Notes: generated by a model not told the origin, from the letters alone. A stretch of DNA of 6,605 nt from Atribacterota bacterium (GCA_030666935.1 DAOUWX010000100.1:1-6605); one strand, 5' to 3'; positions 1-5,193 are shown, counted from the first letter of the stretch. Numbers and translations: made by a program.

Positions 1-20
1 AATTGGTAAATTGGAAAATT
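1..20. repeat. 8-bp tandem repeat fragment (AATTGGNA units)
   Basis: Two and a half 8-bp units (AATTGGTA, AATTGGAA, AATT) open the window. Read on the other strand they are NNCCAATT units, the same unit as the array at 3141-3164, and the 12-mer AATTTACCAATT is shared exactly in inverted orientation. The array may continue upstream of the window. Confidence 0.45.
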
Positions 21-22
21 AA

Positions 23-46
23 GCATAACTGACTTGTCAGTTATGC
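23..46. repeat. Perfect 10-bp inverted repeat, possible terminator of the upstream gene
   Basis: GCATAACTGA and its exact reverse complement TCAGTTATGC are separated by CTTG. The + strand side is followed by an A/T-rich stretch with TTTTT four bases on, and the - strand side by TTAATTTTCC. Neither is a clean T-run, so a weak or bidirectional terminator, or an operator upstream of the tRNA promoter, are both possible. No upstream gene lies inside the window to settle it. Confidence 0.4.
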
Positions 47-89
47 AAATATTTTTGCAAAATTTCTAAATATTATGCTAATATTATTA

Positions 90-118
90 TAGACAAAGAA
101 AAAGAGAGATGTTATAAT
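90..118 (+). promoter_or_regulatory. Promoter of the tRNA cluster
   Basis: TAGACA (90-95) and a consensus TATAAT (113-118) are separated by exactly 17 bp, which fits a sigma70/SigA promoter. Transcription would begin near 125, about 23 nt before the first tRNA. A second, poorer pair just upstream (TTGCAA 55-60, TAATAT 79-84, 18 bp apart) could be a tandem promoter. No other convincing promoter precedes the later tRNAs, so one transcript for the six tRNAs is inferred. Confidence 0.7.
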
Positions 119-147
119 ATCACTTGCATAGCAAAAAAGGAATAAGT

Positions 148-223
148 GGGCGGATAGCTCAGTTGGGAGAGCACTGGTTTTACAAGCCAGGGGTCACAGG
201 TTCAAGCCCTGTTCCGCCTACCA
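148..223 (+). tRNA. tRNA-Val (anticodon UAC)
   Basis: The cloverleaf closes completely: acceptor 148-154 with 213-219 (a G-U pair at position 1-72), D stem GCTC/GAGC, anticodon stem CTGGT/GCCAG, and T stem ACAGG/CCTGT around TTCAAGC. The seven-base anticodon loop TTTACAA gives UAC at 181-183, which reads valine GUN codons. The discriminator is A220, as expected for valine, and CCA is encoded at 221-223. It is the first gene of the cluster. Confidence 0.95.
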
Positions 224-242
224 TTTTTTAATAAAACATAAA

Positions 243-321
243 GGGGCCGTAGTGCAGCTTGGTTTAACACGCCTGCCTGTCACGCAGGAGATCGCGAGTT
301 CAAATCTCGTCGGCCCCGCCA
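243..321 (+). tRNA. tRNA-Asp (anticodon GUC)
   Basis: Acceptor GGGGCCG (243-249) pairs with CGGCCCC (311-317). The anticodon stem CCTGC/GCAGG holds the loop CTGTCAC with GUC at 279-281. The T stem GCGAG/CTCGT surrounds TTCAAAT. The discriminator is G318, the usual aspartate identity base, and CCA is at 319-321. The D stem has only three good pairs, which is common for this tRNA. Confidence 0.95.
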
Positions 322-361
322 TTTTTTTTCAACAATATGATTATGTAAGGCGATTTTAAAT

Positions 362-437
362 GCCGAGATAGCTCAGTCGGTAGAGCAGTGGACTGAAAAT
401 CCACGTGTCCCCAGTTCAATTCTGGGTCTCGGCACCA
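362..437 (+). tRNA. tRNA-Phe (anticodon GAA)
   Basis: Acceptor GCCGAGA (362-368) pairs with TCTCGGC (427-433). The anticodon stem GTGGA/TCCAC holds CTGAAAA with GAA at 395-397. The discriminator is A434, followed by encoded CCA (435-437). This tRNA should be both the substrate of the PheRS encoded downstream and the ligand of the T-box leader in front of pheS: anticodon and ACCA end match that leader's specifier UUC and its UGGU bulge. Confidence 0.96.
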
Positions 438-445
438 GATTTTTT

Positions 446-520
446 GCGGAAATAGCTCAGTGGTAGAGCATCGCCTTGCCAAGGCGAGGGTCGCGGGTTC
501 GAATCCCGTTTTCCGCTCCA
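446..520 (+). tRNA. tRNA-Gly (anticodon GCC)
   Basis: Acceptor GCGGAAA (446-452) pairs with TTTCCGC (510-516). The anticodon stem TCGCC/GGCGA holds TTGCCAA with GCC at 478-480. The discriminator is T517, normal for bacterial glycine tRNA, then CCA (518-520). It lies only 8 nt after tRNA-Phe, which supports co-transcription and processing from one precursor. Confidence 0.95.
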
Positions 521-540
521 TCTTTATAAAAATTAAATAT

Positions 541-614
541 GGCGGCATCGCCAAGTGGTAAGGCAGAGGACTGCAAATCCTTCATCCTCGGTTCGAATCC
601 GAGTGCCGCCTCCA
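541..614 (+). tRNA. tRNA-Cys (anticodon GCA)
   Basis: Acceptor GGCGGCA (541-547) pairs with TGCCGCC (604-610). The anticodon stem GAGGA/TCCTT (last pair G-U) holds CTGCAAA with GCA at 573-575. The discriminator is T611, the main cysteine identity base, then CCA (612-614). Confidence 0.95.
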
Positions 615-657
615 TTTAGTTTTTAGTTTTAAGAACGATTAGAGGTTTAAAGAAGAT

Positions 658-732
658 GGGCGGTTAATTCAGTGGTAGAATGCTTGCTCGACGCGCAAGA
701 AGTCACTGGTTCGAATCCAGTACCGCCCACCA
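658..732 (+). tRNA. tRNA-Val (anticodon GAC) with C33
   Basis: Acceptor GGGCGGT (658-664) pairs with ACCGCCC (722-728). The D stem is ATTC/GAAT, the anticodon stem CTTGC/GCAAG, and the T stem ACTGG/CCAGT surrounds TTCGAAT. Discriminator A729 and CCA (730-732) follow. The anticodon loop is TCGACGC, giving GAC (690-692), a valine anticodon that agrees with A73 and with an acceptor like that of the other tRNA-Val. Position 33 is C689 instead of the near-universal U. Shifting the stem by one base breaks its pairing, so the unusual loop is not a misalignment. Confidence 0.88.
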
Positions 733-773
733 TTTAAAATTTAATAATAAAATAAGATTGCGTAGAAAATAGT

Positions 774-1036
774 AGGTTAAGCTTTTTTAAAGAGAGTAGA
801 TATTAATAAAGGTGTAAGTGTCTGCATAAAAGTTTAATCGAATACCCTTTCTGCATTAAATTCCTAATTTGAAATTATAAAAAGATGAGTAGGATTAGGC
901 GGGTAATATCCGATAAAATATTTTAAGCGGGTTTGAGTTAATCTTAATATATTAACTTCAACTAAAAAAGGTGGAACCGCGAGATTATTAAATTAAACTT
1001 CTCGTCCTTTTCTGATACAGGACAAGAAGTTTTTTT
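774..1036 (+). promoter_or_regulatory. T-box leader (threonine) of thrS
   Basis: This leader senses uncharged tRNA-Thr and decides between termination and reading through into thrS. Stem I starts near 774 (AGG and TTAAGC at 774-782 pair with 853-865). The conserved AGAGAGTA (791-798) pairs with CTTTCT (847-852) and supplies the AGTA of the specifier loop. Opposite lies GAAT-ACC (840-846), so the specifier is read as ACC (844-846, Thr). Stem III is formed by 933-942 with 951-961. The T-box core AAGGTGGAACCGCGAG is at 968-983. The antiterminator pairs 966-971 with 1006-1011 and 979-984 with 1000-1005 around the seven-base bulge TGGAACC. The bulge's UGGA predicts a tRNA-Thr ending UCCA. No clear promoter was found between the last tRNA and this leader. 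Confidence 0.93.
995..1036 (+). terminator. T-box intrinsic terminator of thrS
   Basis: 995-1008 pairs with 1019-1032 (14 positions, one C-A mismatch, 10-nt loop) and a T-run follows to 1036. Its 5' arm (1000-1011) is the same sequence needed for the antiterminator, so the two structures exclude each other. Confidence 0.92.
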
Positions 1037-1061
1037 GTTTAATTATAAGGAGGTAGATATT

Positions 1062-2975
1062 ATGTCAGAGATTAAAGTCATTTTATTAGATGGTTCGGAA
1101 ATAAAATTGAATAAAGGCGCTACTTTATATGATGCCGCTGCCAAAATAAGTCAAAAATTAAGTAAAGAGGCAATAGCCGGTGTAGTAAATGGAGTGGAAA
1201 AGGATTTGAATTACGTCCTTGGGGATAATGACCGGATTGAGATTATAACTTTTGCTTCACCTGAAGGAAGAGAAATTTATCATCATAGCAGTTCTCATAT
1301 TATGGCTCAGGCCGTAAAGGAATTATTTCCCCAGGCAAAGTTAGCTATTGGTCCCGCGATTAAAGATGGATTCTATTATGATTTTGATTTAGACCGTTCC
1401 TTTACTCCGGAGGATATAGTAATTATTGAGAAAAAGATGAAAGAGATAGTGGATAGAAACCTCCCTCTAAAAAGGATAGAGATAAGCAAAAAAGAGGCTA
1501 AAAAATTATTTAAAGAACAAAAAGAAGATTATAAAATAGAACTCCTTAAGGATATAGAAGATGATGTGATTACCCTGTATCAGCAGGGGGATTTTATTGA
1601 TTTGTGTAGAGGGCCTCACATTCCTTCTACCGGGAAGTTAAAAGCTTTTAAACTTTTAAGTATTGCAGGTGCATACTGGAGGGGAAGCGAAAAAAATAAG
1701 ATGCTGCAGCGTATTTACGGAACCTCATTTGATAAAAAATCCGAACTGGATAGTTATTTGAAATTAATTGAAGAAGCGAAAAAGAGAGACCATCGAAAAT
1801 TAGGGAAGGATTTAGAATTATTCAGCTTTCATGATGAGGGAGTCGGGTTTCCTTTCTTTCATCCAAAAGGAATGGTATTAAGAAATATCCTTGAGGACTA
1901 TTGGAAGGAGGAACATTATAAGAATGGTTATACAGAAGTTAAAACTCCAATTATCTTAAATAAATCGTTATGGGTAAAATCCGGGCATTGGGATCATTAT
2001 AAGGAAAATATGTATTTTACCAAAATAGATGAGGAAGATTATGCTATTAAACCGATGAATTGTCCAGGAGGAATTTTAATTTACAAAACCACCCTTCACA
2101 GTTATAGAGATTTGCCGCTTAGAATGGGAGAATTGGGGTTAGTGCACAGACATGAATTGTCCGGAGTGCTTCATGGACTCTTCAGGGTAAGGTCTTTTAC
2201 CCAGGATGATGCTCATATATTTATGACTCAGGAGCAGATTAAAGATGAGATAAGGGGAGTAATCGATTTGGCTGATAGGATATATAAGACCTTTGGTTTT
2301 TCCTATCGCGTGGAATTAAGCACTAAACCGGAAAACGCCATGGGTTCTGATGAAATATGGGAAAAGGCTACCAGCAGTCTGGAAGAAGCTTTGAAAGATA
2401 AAAAGATAGATTATATTATAAATGAAGGGGATGGGGCATTTTACGGTCCCAAAATAGATTTTCATTTAGAGGATTGCATAGGCAGAAGCTGGCAGTGCGG
2501 CACTTTCCAGTTAGATTTTATTATGCCGGAAAAATTTGATCTTTACTATATTAATAAAGAAGGCAACAAGGAAAGGCCGGTTATGCTGCACCGAACTATT
2601 CTGGGAAGCATGGAGAGATTTATCGGGATACTTATCGAAAATTATGCCGGAGCATTTCCTTTGTGGTTAGCCCCAGTTCAAGTAAGATTGTTGCCTATTG
2701 CCGACAGGCATGTTGAGTATGGCAAAAATATAATGAATGAGTTAAGTAAATATAATATAAGGGCAGAATTAGATGAGATTAATGATAAAATTGGGGCCAA
2801 GATAAGAAAAGCTGAGATGGAAAAGATCCCTTATATGTTGATATTCGGAGATAAAGAAGTAGAAGATGGTCTCGCTTCAGTAAGAAAGAGAGGAAAAGGT
2901 GATTTGGGAAAAATAAAATTAACCAAGTTTATCGATGATGTTTTAAAAGAAGTCGAAGAAAAAACCTTATCTTAA
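1062..2975 (+). CDS. thrS: Threonyl-tRNA synthetase
   Basis: ThrRS attaches threonine to tRNA-Thr in the cytoplasm using ATP. It is 637 aa, close to the usual 640. Domains in order: TGS (about 1-63), editing domain (about 64-240), class II catalytic core (about 245-530) and anticodon-binding domain (about 535-637). The editing site shows H75-x3-H79 and C182-x3-H186. The catalytic zinc ligands are C334 (PMNCPGG), H385 (DDAH) and H510 (MLHR), at almost the same numbers as in E. coli. The motif 2 arginine is R363 and motif 3 contains GSMERF. The start is the ATG at 1062 with SD AAGGAGGT (1047-1054) seven bases upstream. The frame stays open back to a TTG at 1035, but that lies in the terminator T-run. 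The gene is complete, is controlled by the T-box in front, and is separated from infC by 584 nt. Confidence 0.98.
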   Translation: MSEIKVILLDGSEIKLNKGATLYDAAAKISQKLSKEAIAGVVNGVEKDLNYVLGDNDRIEIITFASPEGREIYHHSSSHIMAQAVKELFPQAKLAIGPAIKDGFYYDFDLDRSFTPEDIVIIEKKMKEIVDRNLPLKRIEISKKEAKKLFKEQKEDYKIELLKDIEDDVITLYQQGDFIDLCRGPHIPSTGKLKAFKLLSIAGAYWRGSEKNKMLQRIYGTSFDKKSELDSYLKLIEEAKKRDHRKLGKDLELFSFHDEGVGFPFFHPKGMVLRNILEDYWKEEHYKNGYTEVKTPIILNKSLWVKSGHWDHYKENMYFTKIDEEDYAIKPMNCPGGILIYKTTLHSYRDLPLRMGELGLVHRHELSGVLHGLFRVRSFTQDDAHIFMTQEQIKDEIRGVIDLADRIYKTFGFSYRVELSTKPENAMGSDEIWEKATSSLEEALKDKKIDYIINEGDGAFYGPKIDFHLEDCIGRSWQCGTFQLDFIMPEKFDLYYINKEGNKERPVMLHRTILGSMERFIGILIENYAGAFPLWLAPVQVRLLPIADRHVEYGKNIMNELSKYNIRAELDEINDKIGAKIRKAEMEKIPYMLIFGDKEVEDGLASVRKRGKGDLGKIKLTKFIDDVLKEVEEKTLS

Positions 2976-3076
2976 GGTTAGTTAGTAAATTTAATTCGAG
3001 TTTTATGATCGGCCAGATAGAAAGTCTGATACTTTTATTTTTCTTTCTTTATGCAATACACAATACAATTTCGTTG

Positions 3077-3101
3077 TTCGTATCTCGTATCTAGCATCTC
3101 G
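3077..3101 (+). repeat. Heptamer array, left arm of an inverted pair
   Basis: CGTATCT (3079-3085), CGTATCT (3086-3092), AGCATCT (3093-3099) and CG follow each other without spacing. The 16 bases TTCGTATCTCGTATCT (3077-3092) recur as a perfect reverse complement at 3337-3352. Confidence 0.75.
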
Positions 3102-3140
3102 AAAGAAAAATAAATTCAAACATACAATTTTAAATTAATT

Positions 3141-3164
3141 TACCAATTCTCCAATTGATCAATT
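3141..3164 (+). repeat. Octamer array NNCCAATT
   Basis: TACCAATT, CTCCAATT and GATCAATT follow each other at an 8-bp period. The same unit, inverted, lies at the start of the window (1-20). Confidence 0.5.
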
Positions 3165-3282
3165 AAATTAGCAGTTATTGAATAGTTACCATGATTAATA
3201 TAAGTTTTTGGTTTACAGTTTATTGTGTTTTGGATTATTTTCACGAATCTACTTCCTAAAAATCATCCGTTAATAATCTTCT

Positions 3283-3310
3283 GATTCCTGAATACTGGCT
3301 CCTAACTTCT
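3283..3310 (+). repeat. Degenerate heptamer array
   Basis: GATTCCT, GAATACT, GGCTCCT and AACTTCT run in register, each ending in CT. The units are diverged, so this is weaker than the CGTATCT arrays, but it has the same 7-bp period and lies within the same intergenic region. Confidence 0.4.
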
Positions 3311-3322
3311 TTTTTCTTTGCG

Positions 3323-3352
3323 AGATACGATTCACGAGATACGAGATACGAA
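3323..3352 (-). repeat. Heptamer array, right arm of an inverted pair
   Basis: AGATACG (3323-3329), ATTCACG (3330-3336), AGATACG (3337-3343) and AGATACG (3344-3350) are the reverse complement of the CGTATCT units at 3079-3101. The two arms enclose about 276 bp in total. The array ends 8 bp before the -35 box of the infC promoter. Confidence 0.75.
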
Positions 3353-3358
3353 TATTTA

Positions 3359-3387
3359 TTGACTATAAATAAAGAATATGTTATAGT
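3359..3387 (+). promoter_or_regulatory. Promoter of infC-rpmI-rplT
   Basis: TTGACT (3359-3364) and TATAGT (3382-3387) are 17 bp apart, and TG at 3379-3380 makes an extended -10. This is the best promoter in the window after the tRNA one. It would give a leader of about 165 nt before infC and lets the ribosomal protein genes be transcribed independently of the thrS T-box. Confidence 0.72.
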
Positions 3388-3393
3388 TTTTTA

Positions 3394-3559
3394 GAAATAA
3401 TGAAGGTTTCTATATATTTTAAGGGAATTTAAGAGTTATGTTTTTTATCTATCAAAATTAGTAAAATTATATTTTGAAGTTGAGCTAAAAAACTAATTTG
3501 GAATGCATGAAAATTGACGAATTGCTCATCTTTAAGCGGTGTAAAGGAGGAAAACAAGT
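3394..3559 (+). promoter_or_regulatory. Long 5' leader of infC, possible autoregulatory leader
   Basis: About 165 nt lie between the inferred transcription start and the AUU codon. TGAGC (3481-3485) can pair with GCTCA (3524-3528), enclosing AATTT (3495-3499) with AAATT (3511-3515). In Bacillus the same operon is controlled by a leader that binds ribosomal protein L20 (known for the family). I cannot recognise that motif here, so a regulatory role is inferred only from length, position and modest folding. Confidence 0.3.
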
Positions 3560-3562
3560 ATT
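3543..3562 (+). promoter_or_regulatory. infC ribosome binding site with AUU start
   Basis: AAAGGAGG (3543-3550) stands 9 nt before ATT (3560-3562). The in-frame stop TAA at 3542-3544 overlaps the SD, and the codons between (AGG AGG AAA ACA AGT) include no ATG, GTG or TTG, so ATT is the only reasonable start. Confidence 0.88.
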
Positions 3563-4072
3563 AAGTCAACACCAAAGTTAAGAATAAATGAGAAAATCAG
3601 AGCAGAGAAAATCAGGCTTATAGATTTTGAAGGTAAACAGGTTGGAATAGTAAGTAAAAAGGAGGGCCTTGAGCTTGCTGAAAAGAGCAATCTTGACTTA
3701 GTTGAAGTTGCACCAGATTCTAATCCTCCGGTTTGCAGGATTATTGATTACGGAAAATATAAATATTTACTGGATAAAAAAAATAAAACCGGGAAGAAGA
3801 AACAGAAAAGCGGCGGGATGAAAGAAATAAAAATGCGTCCTAATATTGGAGAACATGATTACAATTTTAAAGTAAAAAATCTATATAAATTTTTAGAAGA
3901 AGGTAATCAGGTGAAAATTACTATAATGTTTAGAGGGCGAGAGATGAGATATTTGGATTTAGGAAGAGAATTGTTGGATCGTATAACTAAATATACCGAA
4001 GAAATTGCCAAAGTTGTAAAGGAACCAAAACTAGAAGGACGGAACATGATTTTAGTTTTAATGCCTAAATAA
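3560..4072 (+). CDS. infC: Translation initiation factor IF-3, AUU start
   Basis: IF3 binds the 30S subunit, keeps it apart from 50S and checks that the initiator tRNA sits on a proper start codon. The protein is 170 aa (family about 170-180). The N domain (about 1-72) holds INEKIRA, LDLVEVAP and NPPVCRIIDYGKYKY. A lysine-rich linker follows (about 73-83), then the C domain (87-170) with KEIKMRPNIGEHDY, ITIMFRGREM and EGRNMILVLMPK. An ATG at 3818 starts only the C domain and must be an internal methionine, since 86 homologous residues precede it in frame. The start is ATT, a codon IF3 itself discriminates against, which in E. coli gives negative autoregulation. rpmI follows after 34 nt. Confidence 0.96.
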   Translation: MKSTPKLRINEKIRAEKIRLIDFEGKQVGIVSKKEGLELAEKSNLDLVEVAPDSNPPVCRIIDYGKYKYLLDKKNKTGKKKQKSGGMKEIKMRPNIGEHDYNFKVKNLYKFLEEGNQVKITIMFRGREMRYLDLGRELLDRITKYTEEIAKVVKEPKLEGRNMILVLMPK

Positions 4073-4106
4073 TATAATACATTACTAGAAAAGAGGTTAA
4101 ACATAT

Positions 4107-4304
4107 ATGCCAAAAATGAAGACACACAAGAGTTCAGCAAAAAGATTTAAAGTAAGCAGTTCAGGTATAATAATAAGGTCAAAGGCTTACAAAAGTCATA
4201 TTTTGACTAAAAAGACGGCTAAACGCAAGAGAAATCTAAGGAAAGATACTACGGTTAGCAGTGCTGAGGCAAAAAATATTAAAGTATTATTACCTTATTC
4301 TTAA
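4107..4304 (+). CDS. rpmI: 50S ribosomal protein L35 (bL35)
   Basis: bL35 is a small basic protein of the large ribosomal subunit. The 65 aa match the family's normal length and show its landmarks: the start MPKMKTHKSSAKRFK, the central RSKAYKSHILTKKTAKRKRNLRK and the end LLPYS. The SD is AAAGAGGT (4090-4097). It sits between infC and rplT as in most bacteria. A short AT-only hairpin (TAATATTTTT 4302-4311 with AAAAATATTA 4313-4322) overlaps the stop codon. It is probably too weak to terminate. Confidence 0.97.
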   Translation: MPKMKTHKSSAKRFKVSSSGIIIRSKAYKSHILTKKTAKRKRNLRKDTTVSSAEAKNIKVLLPYS

Positions 4305-4494
4305 TATTTTTTAAAAATATTAGAACTTCGTTTTGCTATTCCGCACGTAATGTGAAATTCATAAATAGGAGCACGATACATTGTGCCCAAAGAAATCGGA
4401 AGATAAGAAAAGAATAGATTACCACTGCAGTTTACACTCATGATAGTGCCTGTGAGAATGAAACATAAAATAATAATTCGAATATAGAAATGAT
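4305..4494 (+). promoter_or_regulatory. Unusually long rpmI-rplT spacer with a hairpin
   Basis: rpmI and rplT usually lie a few tens of bases apart; here 204 nt separate stop and start. No ORF of note lies inside. A good hairpin forms at 4368-4388: GG-A-GCACGA pairs with TTGTGCCC around TACA, with one bulged A. A weaker one is CACT/AGTG at 4435-4448. rplT encodes L20, a known autoregulator of this operon, so an L20-binding element just ahead of rplT is a reasonable guess, but no known L20 site was recognised. Confidence 0.35.
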
Positions 4495-4508
4495 AAGGAG
4501 TGAATGGT

Positions 4509-4865
4509 ATGCCAAGAGCGACAAATAGTGTTGCTTCAAGAAGAAGAAGAAAAAAAGTATTAAAATTAACTAAAGGATATTGGGGGGCAAAAAGTAAACT
4601 TTATCGTACTGCTCATGAAGCTATGATGAAAGCACTTTCTTATGCCTATAGAGACAGAAAAGCAAGAAAAAGAGATTTTAGAAGTTTGTGGATAACCAGA
4701 ATTGGTATCGCTACTAGAAACGAAGGAATATCTTATAGTAAATTTGTAAGAGGTTTAAAGGTTGCAGGAGTAGAAATTAATCGAAAAATGTTAGCTGAGT
4801 TAGCAGTAAGAAATTACGAAGCATTTGTTAGTGTAGTGAAAGTAGCTAAAGAAGGCTTAAATTAA
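4509..4865 (+). CDS. rplT: 50S ribosomal protein L20 (bL20)
   Basis: bL20 binds 23S rRNA early in 50S assembly and in several bacteria also represses its own operon by binding the mRNA. The 118 aa equal the family length. An extended basic N-terminal tail (MPRATNSVASRRRRKKVLKL, then TKGYWGAKSKLYRTA) is followed by the globular domain with RDRKARKRDFRSLWITRI, YSKFVRGLKVAGVEINRKMLAELA and the terminal FVSVVKVAK. The start is the ATG at 4509 with SD AAGGAG (4495-4500) eight bases upstream. A GTG at 4500 overlaps the SD and is not a plausible start. The Phe T-box leader follows. Confidence 0.98.
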   Translation: MPRATNSVASRRRRKKVLKLTKGYWGAKSKLYRTAHEAMMKALSYAYRDRKARKRDFRSLWITRIGIATRNEGISYSKFVRGLKVAGVEINRKMLAELAVRNYEAFVSVVKVAKEGLN

Positions 4866-4891
4866 GTTTATTTTTTATACAGATTAATATC

Positions 4892-5155
4892 TATAAAATT
4901 TCTTTTGTTAAAAGTTATGATAAAAATAAGTAGGTTATAACTAACTTGATATTTAGTTTGGTTAGGCAGTAATCGAAATTCACTTTAGAACTGCAGACTG
5001 AAATTTTAAGAAGTAAGTTCTGCCAGTACTCCACTGTTATAAGGAGCAAAGTACGGATTTGCTTGATAAAAAGCAGATCAAGAAGGGTGGTACCGCGGAA
5101 AAGGTTTACAATTTTCGTCCCTTTACAAGGCGAAGAAAATTGCAAACCTTTTTTT
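4892..5155 (+). promoter_or_regulatory. T-box leader (phenylalanine) of pheS
   Basis: This leader senses uncharged tRNA-Phe. The base of stem I is a perfect 8-bp helix, 4895-4902 with 5000-5007. The specifier loop has AGTA (4929-4932) opposite GAAA-TTC-A, with specifier TTC (4979-4981, Phe). The helix GGTTAT/GTAATC (4933-4938 with 4969-4974) and CTAAC/GTTAG (4941-4945 with 4961-4965) form the distal part. Stem III is CTTGAT/ATCAAG (5062-5067 with 5077-5082). The T-box core AAGGGTGGTACCGCGG is at 5083-5098. The antiterminator pairs 5083-5087 with 5119-5123 and 5095-5101 with 5112-5118 around the bulge TGGTACC. Its UGGU fits the ACCA end of the tRNA-Phe at 362-437. No convincing promoter was seen between rplT and the leader, so the RNA may come by read-through from the infC promoter. 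Confidence 0.93.
5101..5155 (+). terminator. T-box intrinsic terminator of pheS
   Basis: AAGGTTT (5101-5107) pairs with AAACCTT (5144-5150) and CAATTTTC (5109-5116) with GAAAATTG (5135-5142), one mismatch between them. A smaller top helix lies above and seven T residues end at 5155. The 5' arm contains the antiterminator sequence 5112-5123, giving the usual either/or switch. Confidence 0.92.
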
Positions 5156-5193
5156 ATTTCATCGGGACCATTTATGATAAGGAGGGGATACTA

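Larger units (their letters stand above)
2976..3358. other. Non-coding region between thrS and infC, mosaic of short repeats
   Basis: I see no gene here on either strand: it is AT-rich with many stops. Just after thrS, CAGA/TCTG (about 3014-3028) followed by a T-rich stretch could be a weak terminator, but the stem is too short to call. Then come three short tandem arrays: heptamers CGTATCT (3079-3101), octamers NNCCAATT (3141-3164) and heptamers ending in CT (3283-3310). The region ends with heptamers AGATACG (3323-3350), inverted relative to the first array. The promoter of the ribosomal protein operon starts directly after the last array. Operons of this kind often have thrS close to infC, so the gap looks expanded by repeat insertion. 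Confidence 0.6.

Noticed and set aside
300..554. Minus-strand 84-aa ORF over the tRNA cluster
   Set aside because: It is antisense to tRNA-Phe, tRNA-Gly and part of tRNA-Cys. Its protein-like look (RKTGFEPATLAL, RDPELNWGH) is the well-known spurious translation of tRNA genes.
1035..1061. TTG start for thrS nine codons upstream of 1062
   Set aside because: It lies in the T-run of the T-box terminator with no SD, while ATG 1062 has an ideal SD and begins the conserved TGS domain.
3000..3030. Terminator after thrS
   Set aside because: Only a 4-bp CAGA/TCTG stem precedes the T-rich stretch; too weak to list as a terminator.
3077..3352. CRISPR array
   Set aside because: The repeats are 7-8 bp, contiguous, without spacers, and inverted between arms; no cas gene is present.
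3818..4072. infC as an 84-aa protein starting at ATG 3818
   Set aside because: The same frame codes 86 more residues of clear IF3 N-domain and linker upstream, starting at ATT 3560 with a strong SD.
4302..4322. Terminator after rpmI
   Set aside because: The hairpin is purely A/T with almost no loop and rplT follows in the same operon; the symmetry can arise by chance in AT-rich DNA.
4500..4508. GTG start for rplT at 4500
   Set aside because: It overlaps the SD AAGGAG. ATG 4509 gives the standard MPRA start and the family length of 118 aa.
5059..5193. pheS start at 5059, adding 45 residues
   Set aside because: This would translate the T-box core, the antiterminator and the terminator. TTG 5194 with SD AAGGAGGGG gives the normal N-terminus.
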